A stretch of 64,000 nt of DNA, from contig JANTQA010000070.1 in the NCBI GenBank assembly GCA_027625915.1, positions 5,337,001 to 5,401,000 of the forward strand, given 5' to 3'. Source of the stretch: Anaeramoeba flamelloides. Taxonomy: Eukaryota > Metamonada > Anaeramoebidae. The notes beneath the pieces are model-generated. The model worked only from the letters and a program-made list of their open reading frames with translations, did not search any database and was not told the origin of the DNA. Position 1 is the stretch's first letter, and each line of letters starts with the position of its first letter. The position numbers and the translations under genes are program-made. Positions 33,601-43,730 of this stretch are shown one piece after another.

Positions 33601-35392
33601 AAATAAACAGAAAATTTATTTAATTTTCGGTTTATTTCAAAAATTAAAAAAAACCTAGGCACTTTTCGTTAGGTTTTCCAGAATTTAAAAGAATTGAGTA
33701 AAATCTTAGATTTTATTCAATTCTTTTGAATTCTGGAAAACCGTCGTTAGCTTTTCTTGAGTTTTCTGTTTATTTGTGAAGTGTTCTAGGTTTTTTTTAC
33801 TTTTCGAAATAAACAGAAAATTTATTAAATTTTCATTTTATTTCAAAAATTAAAAAAAACCTAACGAAAATCGAAAGAGTTTACAAATAAAACAGAAAAC
33901 CTCAAGAAAAGCGCCATTAGGTTTTTTTTAATTTTTGAAATAAACCGAAAATTAAATAAATTTTCTGTTTATTTCAAAAATTAAAAAAAACCTAGGCACT
34001 CTACGGCACTCACTCTGATTACTAATGGTAAATTAGTAATTGAGATGATAAAGAAAAAAAAATATTTTGGAATTGAGTAAGTTCCAAATTTTTATTGGTT
34101 GAAAAAACAAAAAGAAAACTTAATAAGAAAAAAAAAAAAAAAGAAATTGATATTTAAAAAGGCTTTATAAGAAGACAGTTGGTCAAAAATCAAAAAAAAA
34201 ACCCAACTGTTATCTTTAATTATCAAGAACACTCATTAAAACAGACATGATTCTTTTATTTAAAATTTTGTCGTTTAATTATTTCTAAGAAATCGTGAAT
34301 GCTTCGTTGAGAGGTAGTTGTTTAGTAGCTGTCATTTTTTTTTCTTTTTGATCAAATCTTTTTTGATCTTTCCAGTTTTTGTTTTTGTCTTTTCTTTTTA
34401 TTTCCAAGCTACCTATACCAACTAGTTTCTATCCTTCCAGTATTAGTAGGTAACCATTTGATTTTTCTCCTTAGTAACTCTTCTTCCCAATAAATTGGAA
34501 ATTCAACAAGGGAAAAAATAGAAAAAAATAAAAACATTTCTTTTCAAACAAAAATAAAACTTTTGAAAAATGCCATTAGTTTTTTTTTTCATCTAAAACA
34601 TCCGTCAAGTGCTATAATTTAAATTTCCACAAATAATGATTTGAAAAATAATAAATAAATATTAATAAAAAATGGTATTAATAAATCTATATATTTTTAA
34701 TTTAGATCGACAAAATTTTTCAAATGATTTCATATCTATTTATAAAAATAATTTGTTGTGGAAATCTATAATAATCATAGAAATAAATTTAATAATGTTT
34801 TGAGTTTCATTTTTGTTGTCATAATTTCATTTCTTATTTTTTTAAATAATATTACTTATTTTGTGATTTTGATTTTATTAATTCATTTTTGTATATTTAT
34901 TTCAACATATATTTCATCAAATAAAAATAAAAATACATATATTAATAGGAAATTGATCTTGAATGCGAAGCTGTTAAAGGAACGGGAAGAGACCATGCTA
35001 AATGGTGTCCAGTTTGCACTGCTTCATACCGAATGTTACCGTCTATTAAATTAAAAAGGGAATTAACTAAAAATAAATCCAAAAAATTGGTCAAAACTTG
35101 TCCAATGAAAGTATTTGATATAGAAGACGGATTATTAGAAATTAAAAATTCAAGAAAATGCACCATGTGCAGAGAATGTTTAAGGGGCGACTATGGTGTG
35201 GAGTTAGGATTAGTAAAAAATGAATTTTATTTCTGGATTGAATCTACAGGTATAATCCCACCTGAAGAGTTATTTCAACAAGCACTTGAAATATTTAAAG
35301 AAAAATGTGTAAACTTAAAAAATAACCTCCAAAATTTTACACAAAAAAAAAAAGAATTTAATGAAAATGAAGAAGAAATGAATTACGATTAA
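30693..35392 (+). CDS. POLR1C: DNA-directed RNA polymerases I and III subunit RPAC1 (two exons)
   Basis: Exons 30693-31469 and 34949-35392 give 406 aa. The donor is CAA|GTAAAT and the acceptor TTAATAG|GAA, phase 0, joining NEGQ to EIDLECEAVKG exactly where the family reads GQEI. RPAC1 is the alpha-like subunit of Pol I and III that pairs with RPAC2 (AC19). Motifs: IEAPLANAFRRILLSDIPTI, EVLAHRLGLIPINVDP, VWVPIGNQQTLFP, DHAKWCPVCTASYRMLP, WIESTGIIPPEELF. Residues about 147-205 are an acidic/Lys insertion missing from yeast and human proteins. C310, C330, C333 and C336 form a CP...CxxCxxC set like the iron-sulphur centre of the archaeal D subunit. The upstream region is shared with TAF10. Confidence 0.96.
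32935..33378. repeat. Family E hairpin array, locus E4 (in the RPAC1 intron)
   Basis: Several units in tandem: GGCAGT-CCATAGAG start with CGACACTTTTCGTT, a type b unit (TTCAAAAATTCAAAATAATA ... TTTAAATTCTGGAAAAG), then type a units with AAACCTATTGG, AAACCTAACAAC and AAACCTAACGGCTG joints. Units are more diverged than in E5. Confidence 0.75.
33500..34531 (+). repeat. Family F composite repeat, copy F2 (in the RPAC1 intron; carries array E5)
   Basis: Same blocks and order as F1 (10690-11512). The hairpin array at 33566-34010 is about twice as long as that of F1: type a, type b, a CTTTTCTTGAGTTTTCTGTT unit, type a, spacer, type a, then CCTAGGCACTCTACGGCACT. After the array the two copies run in step to CAACAAGGGAAAAAATAG. 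Confidence 0.85.
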
Positions 35393-36909
35393 AAAATATC
35401 CTTTATTTAATTTTATTTTCTTTTTATTTTATTTTATTTTATCTAAATTCTTTTTTAAATGATAGATTTACAAATAATTATAAATTGACACTTTCAATTC
35501 TTTTAATAAATTGTTTTTATTTTTTCTGATTTTAATTAGATTTTTTTAAAATCAAACACCTGAATTGTGTGGTTTTGTGACCATAATTATTTTTTTATGT
35601 TTGAATGAAATTGAAATATAGCCAAAAATAAAAGTTTGAGAATCGGACAGAATTTGAGAAATAAAAAAAAAAAAAAAATCAAAGATAAGTTTTATTTTCC
35701 AAATTGTTTAGTGCTAAAATTTTCATAATTCAAAAATTAAAAATTTTGAAAAATTGAAAAATGAACAAGAGAAATATCAATCAAGCAATCAATCAATTCT
35801 GTAAAATATGAGATCAATAAAAAGAATTTCTCTAATTTTTCTTGAGACCCTACAAAATGAATTTTTACCCAATAGTATTTTTTGACTTTGCTTTTGATCT
35901 GCCTCTTTACTTTTATTTATTCAAAAAAAAAAGAAAAAAAATTTCCCCAATCTCATTTAACCATCCCTATTCAAACTTTCAAAAATTATCTAACTTCCTT
36001 CTTTATTCTTGACAAATAAATGGAAAAATTTTTCTTCTTGCTGTTAAAAAAAGATTTACAAGTCAAAAGAAAGTAAAAATTATAAAATACCATTACTATA
36101 TTTGAATTATAAATGGGAATAAATATTCAATTTATTTTCAAATTCCTTATTCAAGTAGAGTTTTACTTTTACAACCTACTTCTTTGAAAATTCTTTATAT
36201 TAAAGAAAAATAAGAAAAAATAAGTGAACAATTTTTATCCTATTGATAATCCAAAGACTAGTAAGGAAAATAAGATTTAAATTTCACTTTTGGATGGAAA
36301 ACTTTGTAACTTTATTTGAATTACAACGTTTTGGATTTTATTTTGGAAAGACATATGAACATCTAGTTTCTTTTATTTTGTAAAATACAGTAAAATTAAT
36401 TTTTGATGAATTGACAAAGTCGTAAGCTAAGTTAAACAAGAAGTAGAATTTTGAGAAAAACTAAATCACTAATAAAGACTTTTATTTCATAAGTGTGCCC
36501 ATCTAACAAATGAAAAATATTATACTCACCAATTACTTGAATAAAATTGTTCATTGATCTTTCCATTCATGCTTTTTTGAGAAAAAATACCTAACCAACA
36601 GAACAATTAATTCACAGGTAATCCAAAATTGAGTGTGTGATAATAAACTAATTTACACTCAAGGTTGTTACTGAAAAATTGATTGGTTACTCTCAATGGG
36701 ATAAAATTCTGATAAAATTACAATTGACATTTTTTCCCCTTTTGAAATCCCTTCAAAAGAGAAAAAAAAACAAAGATACACCCAAAACTTTAAACGTTCT
36801 TGATCTAAGATCTTTTTATAATTAGAGAAACAACCAAACCAAATACAGTTCTGAGTGGAAACCAAAAAATCATTTTTTAACAAATAAACCTTTCTATTAT
36901 TCCAAAAAA
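35393..36909. other. Spacer between RPAC1 and the first actin-related gene
   Basis: 1.5 kb of AT-rich sequence. No repeat family or ORF with similarity. The 200 bp before 36910 are somewhat less AT-rich (a 71-codon minus ORF lies there) and probably hold the promoter of the next gene. Confidence 0.45.
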
Positions 36910-38098
36910 ATGACTGATTCTGTCTTTATTGATTTTGGTTCTTTTGAAACAAAATTTGGGAGCCCTAACTCCGATCAACCAAGTAAAATTTGGAATGTTG
37001 TTTCTCGTGTCTTGTACCCAACAATTATTCCCTTTTCAACTGTAAAGGACAGCTATATTGGGAAGGAAGGAATTGCATTAAGATCGATTGCGAGGAATAA
37101 TAATTGTATCAAAAGAGGAAATGTTACAAATTGGGACGATTTGGAAAAGATCGTTCACCATATCTTCTATGAGCAGTTACGAATCTTACCAGAAGAAACA
37201 AACGTCTCTTTCAATCAAAACTTTCGGTGTTCCATTGCAAACTCTGAAAGGTTTACTCAAATAATGTACGAGACATTTAATGTCCCAAATTTCTCAATTA
37301 TACCATCGGCTTTGAGTACAATGTTTTATGCAGGGATCAACACAGGAGTCAATGTTGATATTGGGCATGGAACAACTAAAATTGTGCCCATAATTAATGG
37401 TCTATTACAGACGAGTTCAGGGAAAAGGATCGAGCTATCGGGTATTGATCTGGACATGCAATTAGGGAAAGTGATCAACGAAGCATCTTTCTTGGACGAG
37501 GCGCTAAATTACACCCAAGCATCAAAAGATTATTTGATTTCCAAATTGAAAAAAAAAGTTTTCCATGTTTCTCTTGATTATGAAAAAGAATTATTAGAGA
37601 TGCAACAAAAATCTACAACCAAACAAGGAACAAAATACCAACTCCCAAATGGCAAAATCTTCGATATTGGACAAAACAGCTTCCGTCTTTGTGAAATATT
37701 CTTTCAGCCAAATCTTTTCGAAATAGATTCAAAACCCTTACATGAGCTTATCGTTGACTCTATTCTTTCCACAACAGACGACATTGAAATAATTGACAGT
37801 TTGTTTTCAAATATTGTTCTTACTGGTGGCACTTCACTAATTCCAAACTTTGAGACAAGACTGAAAAAGGAAATGGATTTAAAACTTGAAGACTACCAAC
37901 CCAAAATTATTTCCTTTCCTAACGCTCAACAGATCTGTTGGCTAGGTGGAAAAAAAATGATTAACCATCCTGATTTTTCAAAATTTTGGATGACGAAGGA
38001 TGAATATGACGAAAATGGTCCTCATGTTGTTCACGAAGAGAGATATAATCCCAAGTTTGAAACAGAAAAATGGAAAAGTGAAAAAAAAGTACTTTTTT

Positions 38099-38132
<34 letters not shown>

Positions 38133-38151
38133 AAAAAAAGATAAGGTTTGA
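36910..38151 (+). CDS. Divergent actin-related protein, first of two
   Basis: 413 aa, intronless. Actin-fold landmarks in order: DFGSFETKFG (residues 8-17, phosphate-1 loop), NVDIGHGTTKIVPI (phosphate-2 loop), YQLPNGKIFDIG, FRLCEIFFQPNLF, NIVLTGGTSLIPNFETRL (adenosine loop), WLGGKKMI, and a C-terminal WMTKDEYDENGPHVVHEERY corresponding to the C terminus of actin. In my alignment the actin Gln137 position is Ser and Asp157 is His, so ATP hydrolysis as in actin is unlikely. I cannot assign it to a named Arp class. Sequence continues past the normal actin end into a Lys tract encoded by an A run (38101-38138), so the tail length may vary. A second Arp lies 4.2 kb downstream on the same strand. 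Confidence 0.9.
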
Positions 38152-39249
38152 ATTTTTTTTTTTTTTTTTTTTTTTTTTGACATTTTTGCTCTTCTTAAAT
38201 TGTTTGTTTTTTTTTTTTCTTTAAGGTGATCTTATTGTTTTCATTAAAATCAACTCAAAATTTTTTGATCATTTCAAAAAAATAAAAAGAGTTCACAAAA
38301 AGATTCCAAAATGGAATTTATTGTTTTTTTTTTTTGAATGAGGCAATTAAGGGCTATATTTTGCACTTTGCCTCAACACAATTTGTTCCAATCTCATTTA
38401 AAATGTAAAGGAATGATCTTTAAAATATTCTCCAATTTGGATCAATAAATCGTTTAAAGTCATTTTTTAAATGAAAAATTAACAAGAAATTTTGAGAGAT
38501 GTAAACTCAAACACCTTGTTAAGGAATGTGAAAATGAAAAAAAAAAAAACCAATCATTTTTTAACCTTAAAAAAATAAGATCATTTCAAACATTCTCAAT
38601 AAACAACTTTAAAACTAAATTATTGTATTGTCAATGATTTTTGATCATTGAGTCACGTTGAATTGTTACATTGTTTCCACAAACCATACAGCAGTTCCAA
38701 CTCTACTGTGAAATATTATAAGATATAGGAATTGATTGTCTATTATAAGATTGTGTTTTTTGAAATAGAAAATTCAATTTAGATCATAAGATAAAATTTT
38801 CAACTTCTCTTACTTCATTTGGAGTTTTTTTTTTTTTATGAAAACAAAGAACAAAAATTAAATTTTCTCAAGAAAAGAAATCACAAAAACCACAGAAACT
38901 AGAAAGTATTTTTCGATCTTTGTTTTTAAATTGTACAAACCTGAGATTTTAACAATTTTCTAAAAATGAAGATCCACATTAATGTAAGTTTTTTTAATGA
39001 ATTTATTTCCATCAAAACACACAAGAAATCTTACATGTATTTAAAAATATTATAACTATTTTTTTAATTTTTTAAATGCTTGTCGTTTATAATATATTCA
39101 AACTTTTTTGAAATTTATTAATATTTTGTGTATAAAAGTGTAAATAATCTATATAAACAACCTTTAAGCGATTATATCTTACCAAGGAGAAACCAAAGAT
39201 TAAAGTTTGTCGTTATTGGGTTTAGATCACATTATTGTGGAATATTGTT
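38152..39249. other. 3' flank and spacer
   Basis: T tract (38154-38178) directly after the stop, then AT-rich sequence. Near 38685 TACAGCAGTTCCAACTCTAC resembles the terminus of family K, but the rest does not align well. No gene seen. Confidence 0.45.
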
Positions 39250-39950
39250 CAAATGTCTCTAAAAAAATCGATTAGTAAATAGGTACTATTTTTTGATCCC
39301 ATCACGAATTAAAAGTTGATCCCATCAATTAAAAATGATCCTTTTATTAGTAAAAAAACTGATTCTTATTTCAAAATAAATCTGTCTTTCGCCACAAATT
39401 TAATGATTGAATCATCAATATTCAGACTTCAAAGTTGCAAAATATGTTTCTTTAATTCGTCTCCAATTGTAGATTAATTGTTAAAAATTTTGATTTTTTT
39501 AAAAAATTGAAAAAATTAACCCAATAGATATTATTTTGAGAAATTATTTGCACATATTGAAAATATATTAATGTTACAAATAGCTTTATATCAAAAGGAA
39601 ACAAAACCAATCAGTCTTTTGTTTTTTTTTTTGTTGATGATTATTGAGTTAATCTTTGAAATTCAAAAATATAAAAAAATCGCAACTTTTTGAGACTTCT
39701 AAATAAGAATTATTAAATACCAGAATACTGAAATATTTATTATTTGGGTTTCTATTTTTGGATTCGGAAAAGGAATGATAAAAAAAATTCCAAAATGATT
39801 ATTTTTAATTGAGATCATTAGTAAAAATGAAATAATTTATTGTGCAATAATATTTATAATAGATTTTTTAGAGCTATTCGAAGCAGGTAGCACTAATATC
39901 ATTTATACCAATTACAATATACTTTAATTAAAGACATTCTAGGGTTTCGC
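39250..39950 (-). repeat. Family P repeat, reverse copy P2
   Basis: Reverse complement of P1 blocks: GAGTTAATCTTTGAAATTC, CAATCAGTCTTTTG, ATCGATTAGTAAA and AATGATCCTTTTATTAGTAA. Confidence 0.6.
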
Positions 39951-39959
39951 TAATCCCTT

Positions 39960-40410
39960 AACCCATTACAAAAATTTAATTTATGTTTTTTTTCAGACTA
40001 GGATATTTGAAGATATTGAAGGTACACAATATATTCAAGGTTCAGATTCAAATTCGCTTTAGAGGTTAGATCTTTGATTAATCAAAATGGTTCAACAATA
40101 TTCAAATCTTTTGGTTTCAAAAATTTCATAATAATTACAAAATTTTGTGAGATTAAACTTATTTTCATATGCAAAATTCAATTACAGTTCTTTTTCTCAG
40201 TTTTTTTATCAAAAAGTACAATTTATTCTTTCAATATCTTCATAATTCTTTTTTGAAAAATAATTTCAAGAATTTTATTTCTTGTTTGTATGTTTTTGCA
40301 ATCATATTGACCCGTTTATTTTATTTCTCCAAACAATTAATATCTTTTTGAATGAGTTAAATTTTGGTAATTGAATAAAGTAAAAAACACGGGTTAGTTG
40401 CACCACCAGA
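39960..40410. repeat. Family H element, diverged copy H2
   Basis: Left TAACCCATTACAAAAATTTA; right GAGTTAAATTTTGGTAATTG then CACGGGTTAGTTGCACCACC. The GGTTAGATCTTTGATT block also matches H1 in reverse. The outer left terminus is lost. ORFs of 60 codons here are not conserved. Confidence 0.7.
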
Positions 40411-40434
40411 GTTCAAAATATTTCAAAAAACAAT

Positions 40435-41050
40435 AAAAATATAATGTTATAATACCCAAATAAAATAAAAATCATTTTAAAACAATCATAAAACATCTTT
40501 ATAACAAAAATATTTTTTATATTATGATTTTTGAATAAAAAAATTATAATAACATTTTTATAATATGCTATAATTTTATTTATTTTAAAATATTTCAAAT
40601 TTTTAGATAATTTTTTTTTTTTCAATTAACAAAATATATAAAGAAAAAATAATATTGAAAATAAATTAATTACAATTAATTTAAAAAATGTTTTTTAATA
40701 ACAATTTTATGATTATAAAACAGTTTTCTACTTTAGTTTTTTTAGGGTGAAACATTTTTAACAAGATGTATGATGTAATTTTTTTTCAGTTGATTATTAT
40801 TGTATTGTTTTTTTTTTGAATATCCTTCATTTATAACATATTTTATAACATTCCCTATCTTATAGAACATCAATATAACATGTTACAAAATTTCATAAAA
40901 CCTCTTTTATAACAAAAAAAGCTGTTTTAAAATTTGCTCATTTTTTTATAGCATGTTATAGATGGTTTTATGAATATTTTAAATGAGTTTCTTTCAAATT
41001 TTATAACACTTTCAACATTTATAACACGTCTATATCCTCTATATAACGTG
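40435..41050. repeat. TATAACA-word-rich block
   Basis: The word TATAAC (or its complement) recurs more than fifteen times, as in TTATAACATATTTTATAACA and TATAACATGTTACAAAATT, with inverted pairs (CATAAAACATC / GATGGTTTTATG). It does not match any other family here. Confidence 0.55.
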
Positions 41051-41059
41051 TTCTATTTT

Positions 41060-41425
41060 TTTATATATTAGAGGTGGGAATTAAATATTTCAATAGAGTT
41101 GATATTATAAGTTATTATCATTTAAATGTTAAAAATCTCTAATTAATATTTACTATTATTGTTAGTTATACAAGACTTTTATTAATAAAGATTGTTTAAT
41201 TTTCGAAAAAATTTTTCTAAAAAATAAATTTGAAAAAATAAATCAGTAATAATAAAAATTGATCTTGAAGAAGTTTTTTTATTTATAAAATTTTAAAAGT
41301 TATTCAATAGAAAAAAAATACATTAATATTATATCATAAATTTCGGATTATAATATTTACAAAAAAAAATATAATAAAATAGTGAAATATTGTAAAATAT
41401 CGTTAAAGTGGTTTAAATACAAAAA
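41060..41425 (-). repeat. Family O dispersed repeat, reverse copy O2
   Basis: Reverse complement of O1 (26960-27320): ACTTTTATTAATAAAGATTG, TATAATAAAATAGTG, GTTAAAGTGGTTTAA. Confidence 0.6.
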
Positions 41426-41487
41426 AATTTTAAAATAAATAAATTTAATAATATTACCAAATATATAAACTCGAAAAAAAATATACA

Positions 41488-41590
41488 TTCAGTTTTACTT
41501 ACAAGACACAAACTTTTCACGTAATATAAGGTATAAAAAAATCTCAAATTAAAGTACATTTTTTGGAATTATCTTTTCAGTTACTTTTTT
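41488..41590. mobile_element. Family A left half, A8
   Basis: CAGTTTTACTTACAAGACAC and AAAAAATCTCAAATTAAAGT match the left arm. The right arm is missing and is followed by a T-rich tract (41585-41630). Confidence 0.65.
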
Positions 41591-41639
41591 TTTTTTTATT
41601 TTTTTATTTTTTTATTTTTTTTTTTTTTTTGATTTTTAA

Positions 41640-42156
41640 TTTTTGTTGCAATTTTTCCAAATCTTGTTATCACAAAAAATCAGTCCAAAATATTGGATTA
41701 GTAGTATTAACCCAGTCCAAGTACTGAATCTACATATTTTATGAAAAGTTAGATTCAGTTTGGTTTGGTTTGTTTCAAAATCACCTTAGCCGATATTAAG
41801 TTCTCTACAGTTGGCTTAATTTCAGTTATATTTGTTTAAGATCTAACCAAAACAAGTTCAATTTAGTTAGGGATCTAATAATGGTCAATTATACAGGTCT
41901 TCTAATGATTTTTTTTATTCCTTTTACTTCCTCCAAACATTTTTTTTTTTAAATAAAAGGAAATAACCCAAAAAACTTAAAAAAAGGTAAATTTGAAAAA
42001 AGTCAAAAGTATAAAAAATAAAAAAAAGTGAGTTTAATTAAAAAGAAATAATTTAGAAAATATAATCAATTCAAAATAACTATTAATAATAAACAAAGAA
42101 AAAAAAAAATTAACAAATATTAATCTATCTCACAATTCCGCTATATCTTTTTAACT
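41640..42156. other. Upstream region of the second actin-related gene
   Basis: 41640-41745 matches the reverse complement of 51330-51430 (CCAAATCTTGTT, CAAAATATTGG, AACCCAGTCCAAG). Then TTTGGTTTGGTTTG and AT-rich sequence. No ORF. Confidence 0.5.
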
Positions 42157-42157
42157 A

Positions 42158-42243
<86 letters not shown>
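42157..42243. repeat. (TTA)n microsatellite
   Basis: About 29 perfect TTA units ending 72 bp before the ATG of the second actin-related gene, so it lies in its promoter or leader. Confidence 0.97.
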
Positions 42244-42244
<1 letters not shown>

Positions 42245-42315
42245 GGTAATTATTGGAATTATATTTTTAGTTTTCTGGTATTGATAAATTTTTTCAAATT
42301 GATTTTACTCAGGAG

Positions 42316-43527
42316 ATGGATGAAGAAGAGCCTTTTGTTATAATTGATTTTGGTTCCTTATATACAAAAATTGGATTGAATACTGACGACAAACCCAAAT
42401 TAATTGTTCCAACATTATATTTTCAAAATAACAAAAAAATGAATTCAAAACCTATATTTGGAAATGAAACATTTGAGGATAATTTAACTGAATATGAATT
42501 TAAACGAATTTTTGAGAATCGAGATATTACTGATTATGAATCTTTTTCTGGATTTGTTGGATATATAACAAAAAAGTTGGGTATTGAAATTCAAAATTCC
42601 ATCATTACTTTTGTTTACCATTACTCACAAAATATTAAGAACATTGAAAAAACATTACAATATTTTTGTGATGAAAATAGATGTTTGGGATTTTATTATC
42701 TACCTGCACCCATTGCAAATCTAATCTGCAATACCGGCTTGACTGGCATAATTGTAGAAATTGGTGATACATATACCGAAATTTCAGCTTTATACAACGG
42801 CTTTTTCTTGAATGGTAAAAAACCAATTATTTTAAATTTAGGTGGAAATGATATTACAAAATATCTTGGATTACTGATTGAAAAAAATAATAAACAAGTT
42901 AAATTTAATACATTAAAGGATTATTTAACCATATTAAGAATTATTAAAGAAAAATACTGTTTTGTGAAATTGAACGAAGATGAAGATGAAGATGAAGATG
43001 AAGATGAAGAGAAAGATGAAGATGAAGAGAAAGAGAAAGAAATTGAAATTGAAAAGGAGAAGGAGAAGGTAAATGAAAAGGAAAAGGAAAATTATGAAAA
43101 CTTAAAAATGGAATATCAATTACCAAATAAACAAAAAATTACAATTGAAAACGAAAGATATCTTTGCACGGAAATTCTTTTCAATCCGGAGTTAATTGGA
43201 AAATACCTTGATGGAATTCAAGAAATCATTCTTAATTTAATAAACAGTTCTGATATATATTTACAAAAAAATTTTTTAAAATCAATTGTTTTGACAGGTG
43301 GAACTTCACAATTTAAAGGATTAAAAAAAAGATTATCATTTGAAATTAATAAAAGAATTAATTCAAATATGGAAGTGAATGTTACAGTTCTAGAAAATCC
43401 TCAGTATTCTGCGTGGTCAGGTACAACTAAACTCTCTCGATTGCCAGAATTTAATTGCTTAATTTGCTCTGCAGATGAATATGAAGAAACTGGTAAAAAT
43501 ATAGTAAGAAGAAAATGTTTTATATAA
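42316..43527 (+). CDS. Divergent actin-related protein, second of two, with a charged insertion
   Basis: 403 aa, intronless. Landmarks: IIDFGSLYTKIG (D11, phosphate-1), IIVEIGDTYTEISALYNGFF (phosphate-2, where actin D154 is Glu and G158 is Thr), YQLPNKQKITIENERYLCTE, ILFNPELIG, SIVLTGGTSQFKGLKKRL (adenosine loop), and a C terminus CSADEYEETGKNIVRRKCF close to the SKQEYDESGPSIVHRKCF of actin. The actin Gln137 position is Ala. Residues about 221-260 are a Glu/Asp/Lys run replacing the segment before the YELPDGQ-like strand. Loss of phosphate-2 residues suggests weak or absent hydrolysis. Subfamily not assigned. More AT-rich than its upstream neighbour. Confidence 0.9.
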   Translation: MDEEEPFVIIDFGSLYTKIGLNTDDKPKLIVPTLYFQNNKKMNSKPIFGNETFEDNLTEYEFKRIFENRDITDYESFSGFVGYITKKLGIEIQNSIITFVYHYSQNIKNIEKTLQYFCDENRCLGFYYLPAPIANLICNTGLTGIIVEIGDTYTEISALYNGFFLNGKKPIILNLGGNDITKYLGLLIEKNNKQVKFNTLKDYLTILRIIKEKYCFVKLNEDEDEDEDEDEEKDEDEEKEKEIEIEKEKEKVNEKEKENYENLKMEYQLPNKQKITIENERYLCTEILFNPELIGKYLDGIQEIILNLINSSDIYLQKNFLKSIVLTGGTSQFKGLKKRLSFEINKRINSNMEVNVTVLENPQYSAWSGTTKLSRLPEFNCLICSADEYEETGKNIVRRKCFI

Positions 43528-43681
43528 TCATTTCTTTTCAATAAAACCAATTGACATATTTATTATTATTTTTTCTTAAATATAAATTATTATAAGATTG
43601 CTTCTTTAATATAAAAAATAAAATTAATTCAGTTATTTAAAAAAATAAAATTCTGGAATTATCGAAATATTAAATTTTATA

Positions 43682-43684
<3 letters not shown>

Positions 43685-43728
<44 letters not shown>
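43685..43728. repeat. (AT)n microsatellite
   Basis: Uninterrupted AT dinucleotide run of about 22 units. Confidence 0.95.

Positions 43729-43730
<2 letters not shown>

Larger units (their letters stand above)
31470..34948 (+). other. RPAC1 intron (3,479 bp) hosting repeats
   Basis: Bounded by GTAAAT and TTAATAG. It contains hairpin array E4 (32935-33378) and composite F2 with array E5 (33500-34531). The rest is AT-rich without ORFs. The coding frame would stop shortly after 31469 if the intron were retained. Confidence 0.93.

Noticed and set aside
34758-35054. 98-codon ORF with hydrophobic segments
   Set aside because: It spans the 3' end of the RPAC1 intron and enters exon 2 in the wrong frame; exon 2 matches RPAC1 in another frame.
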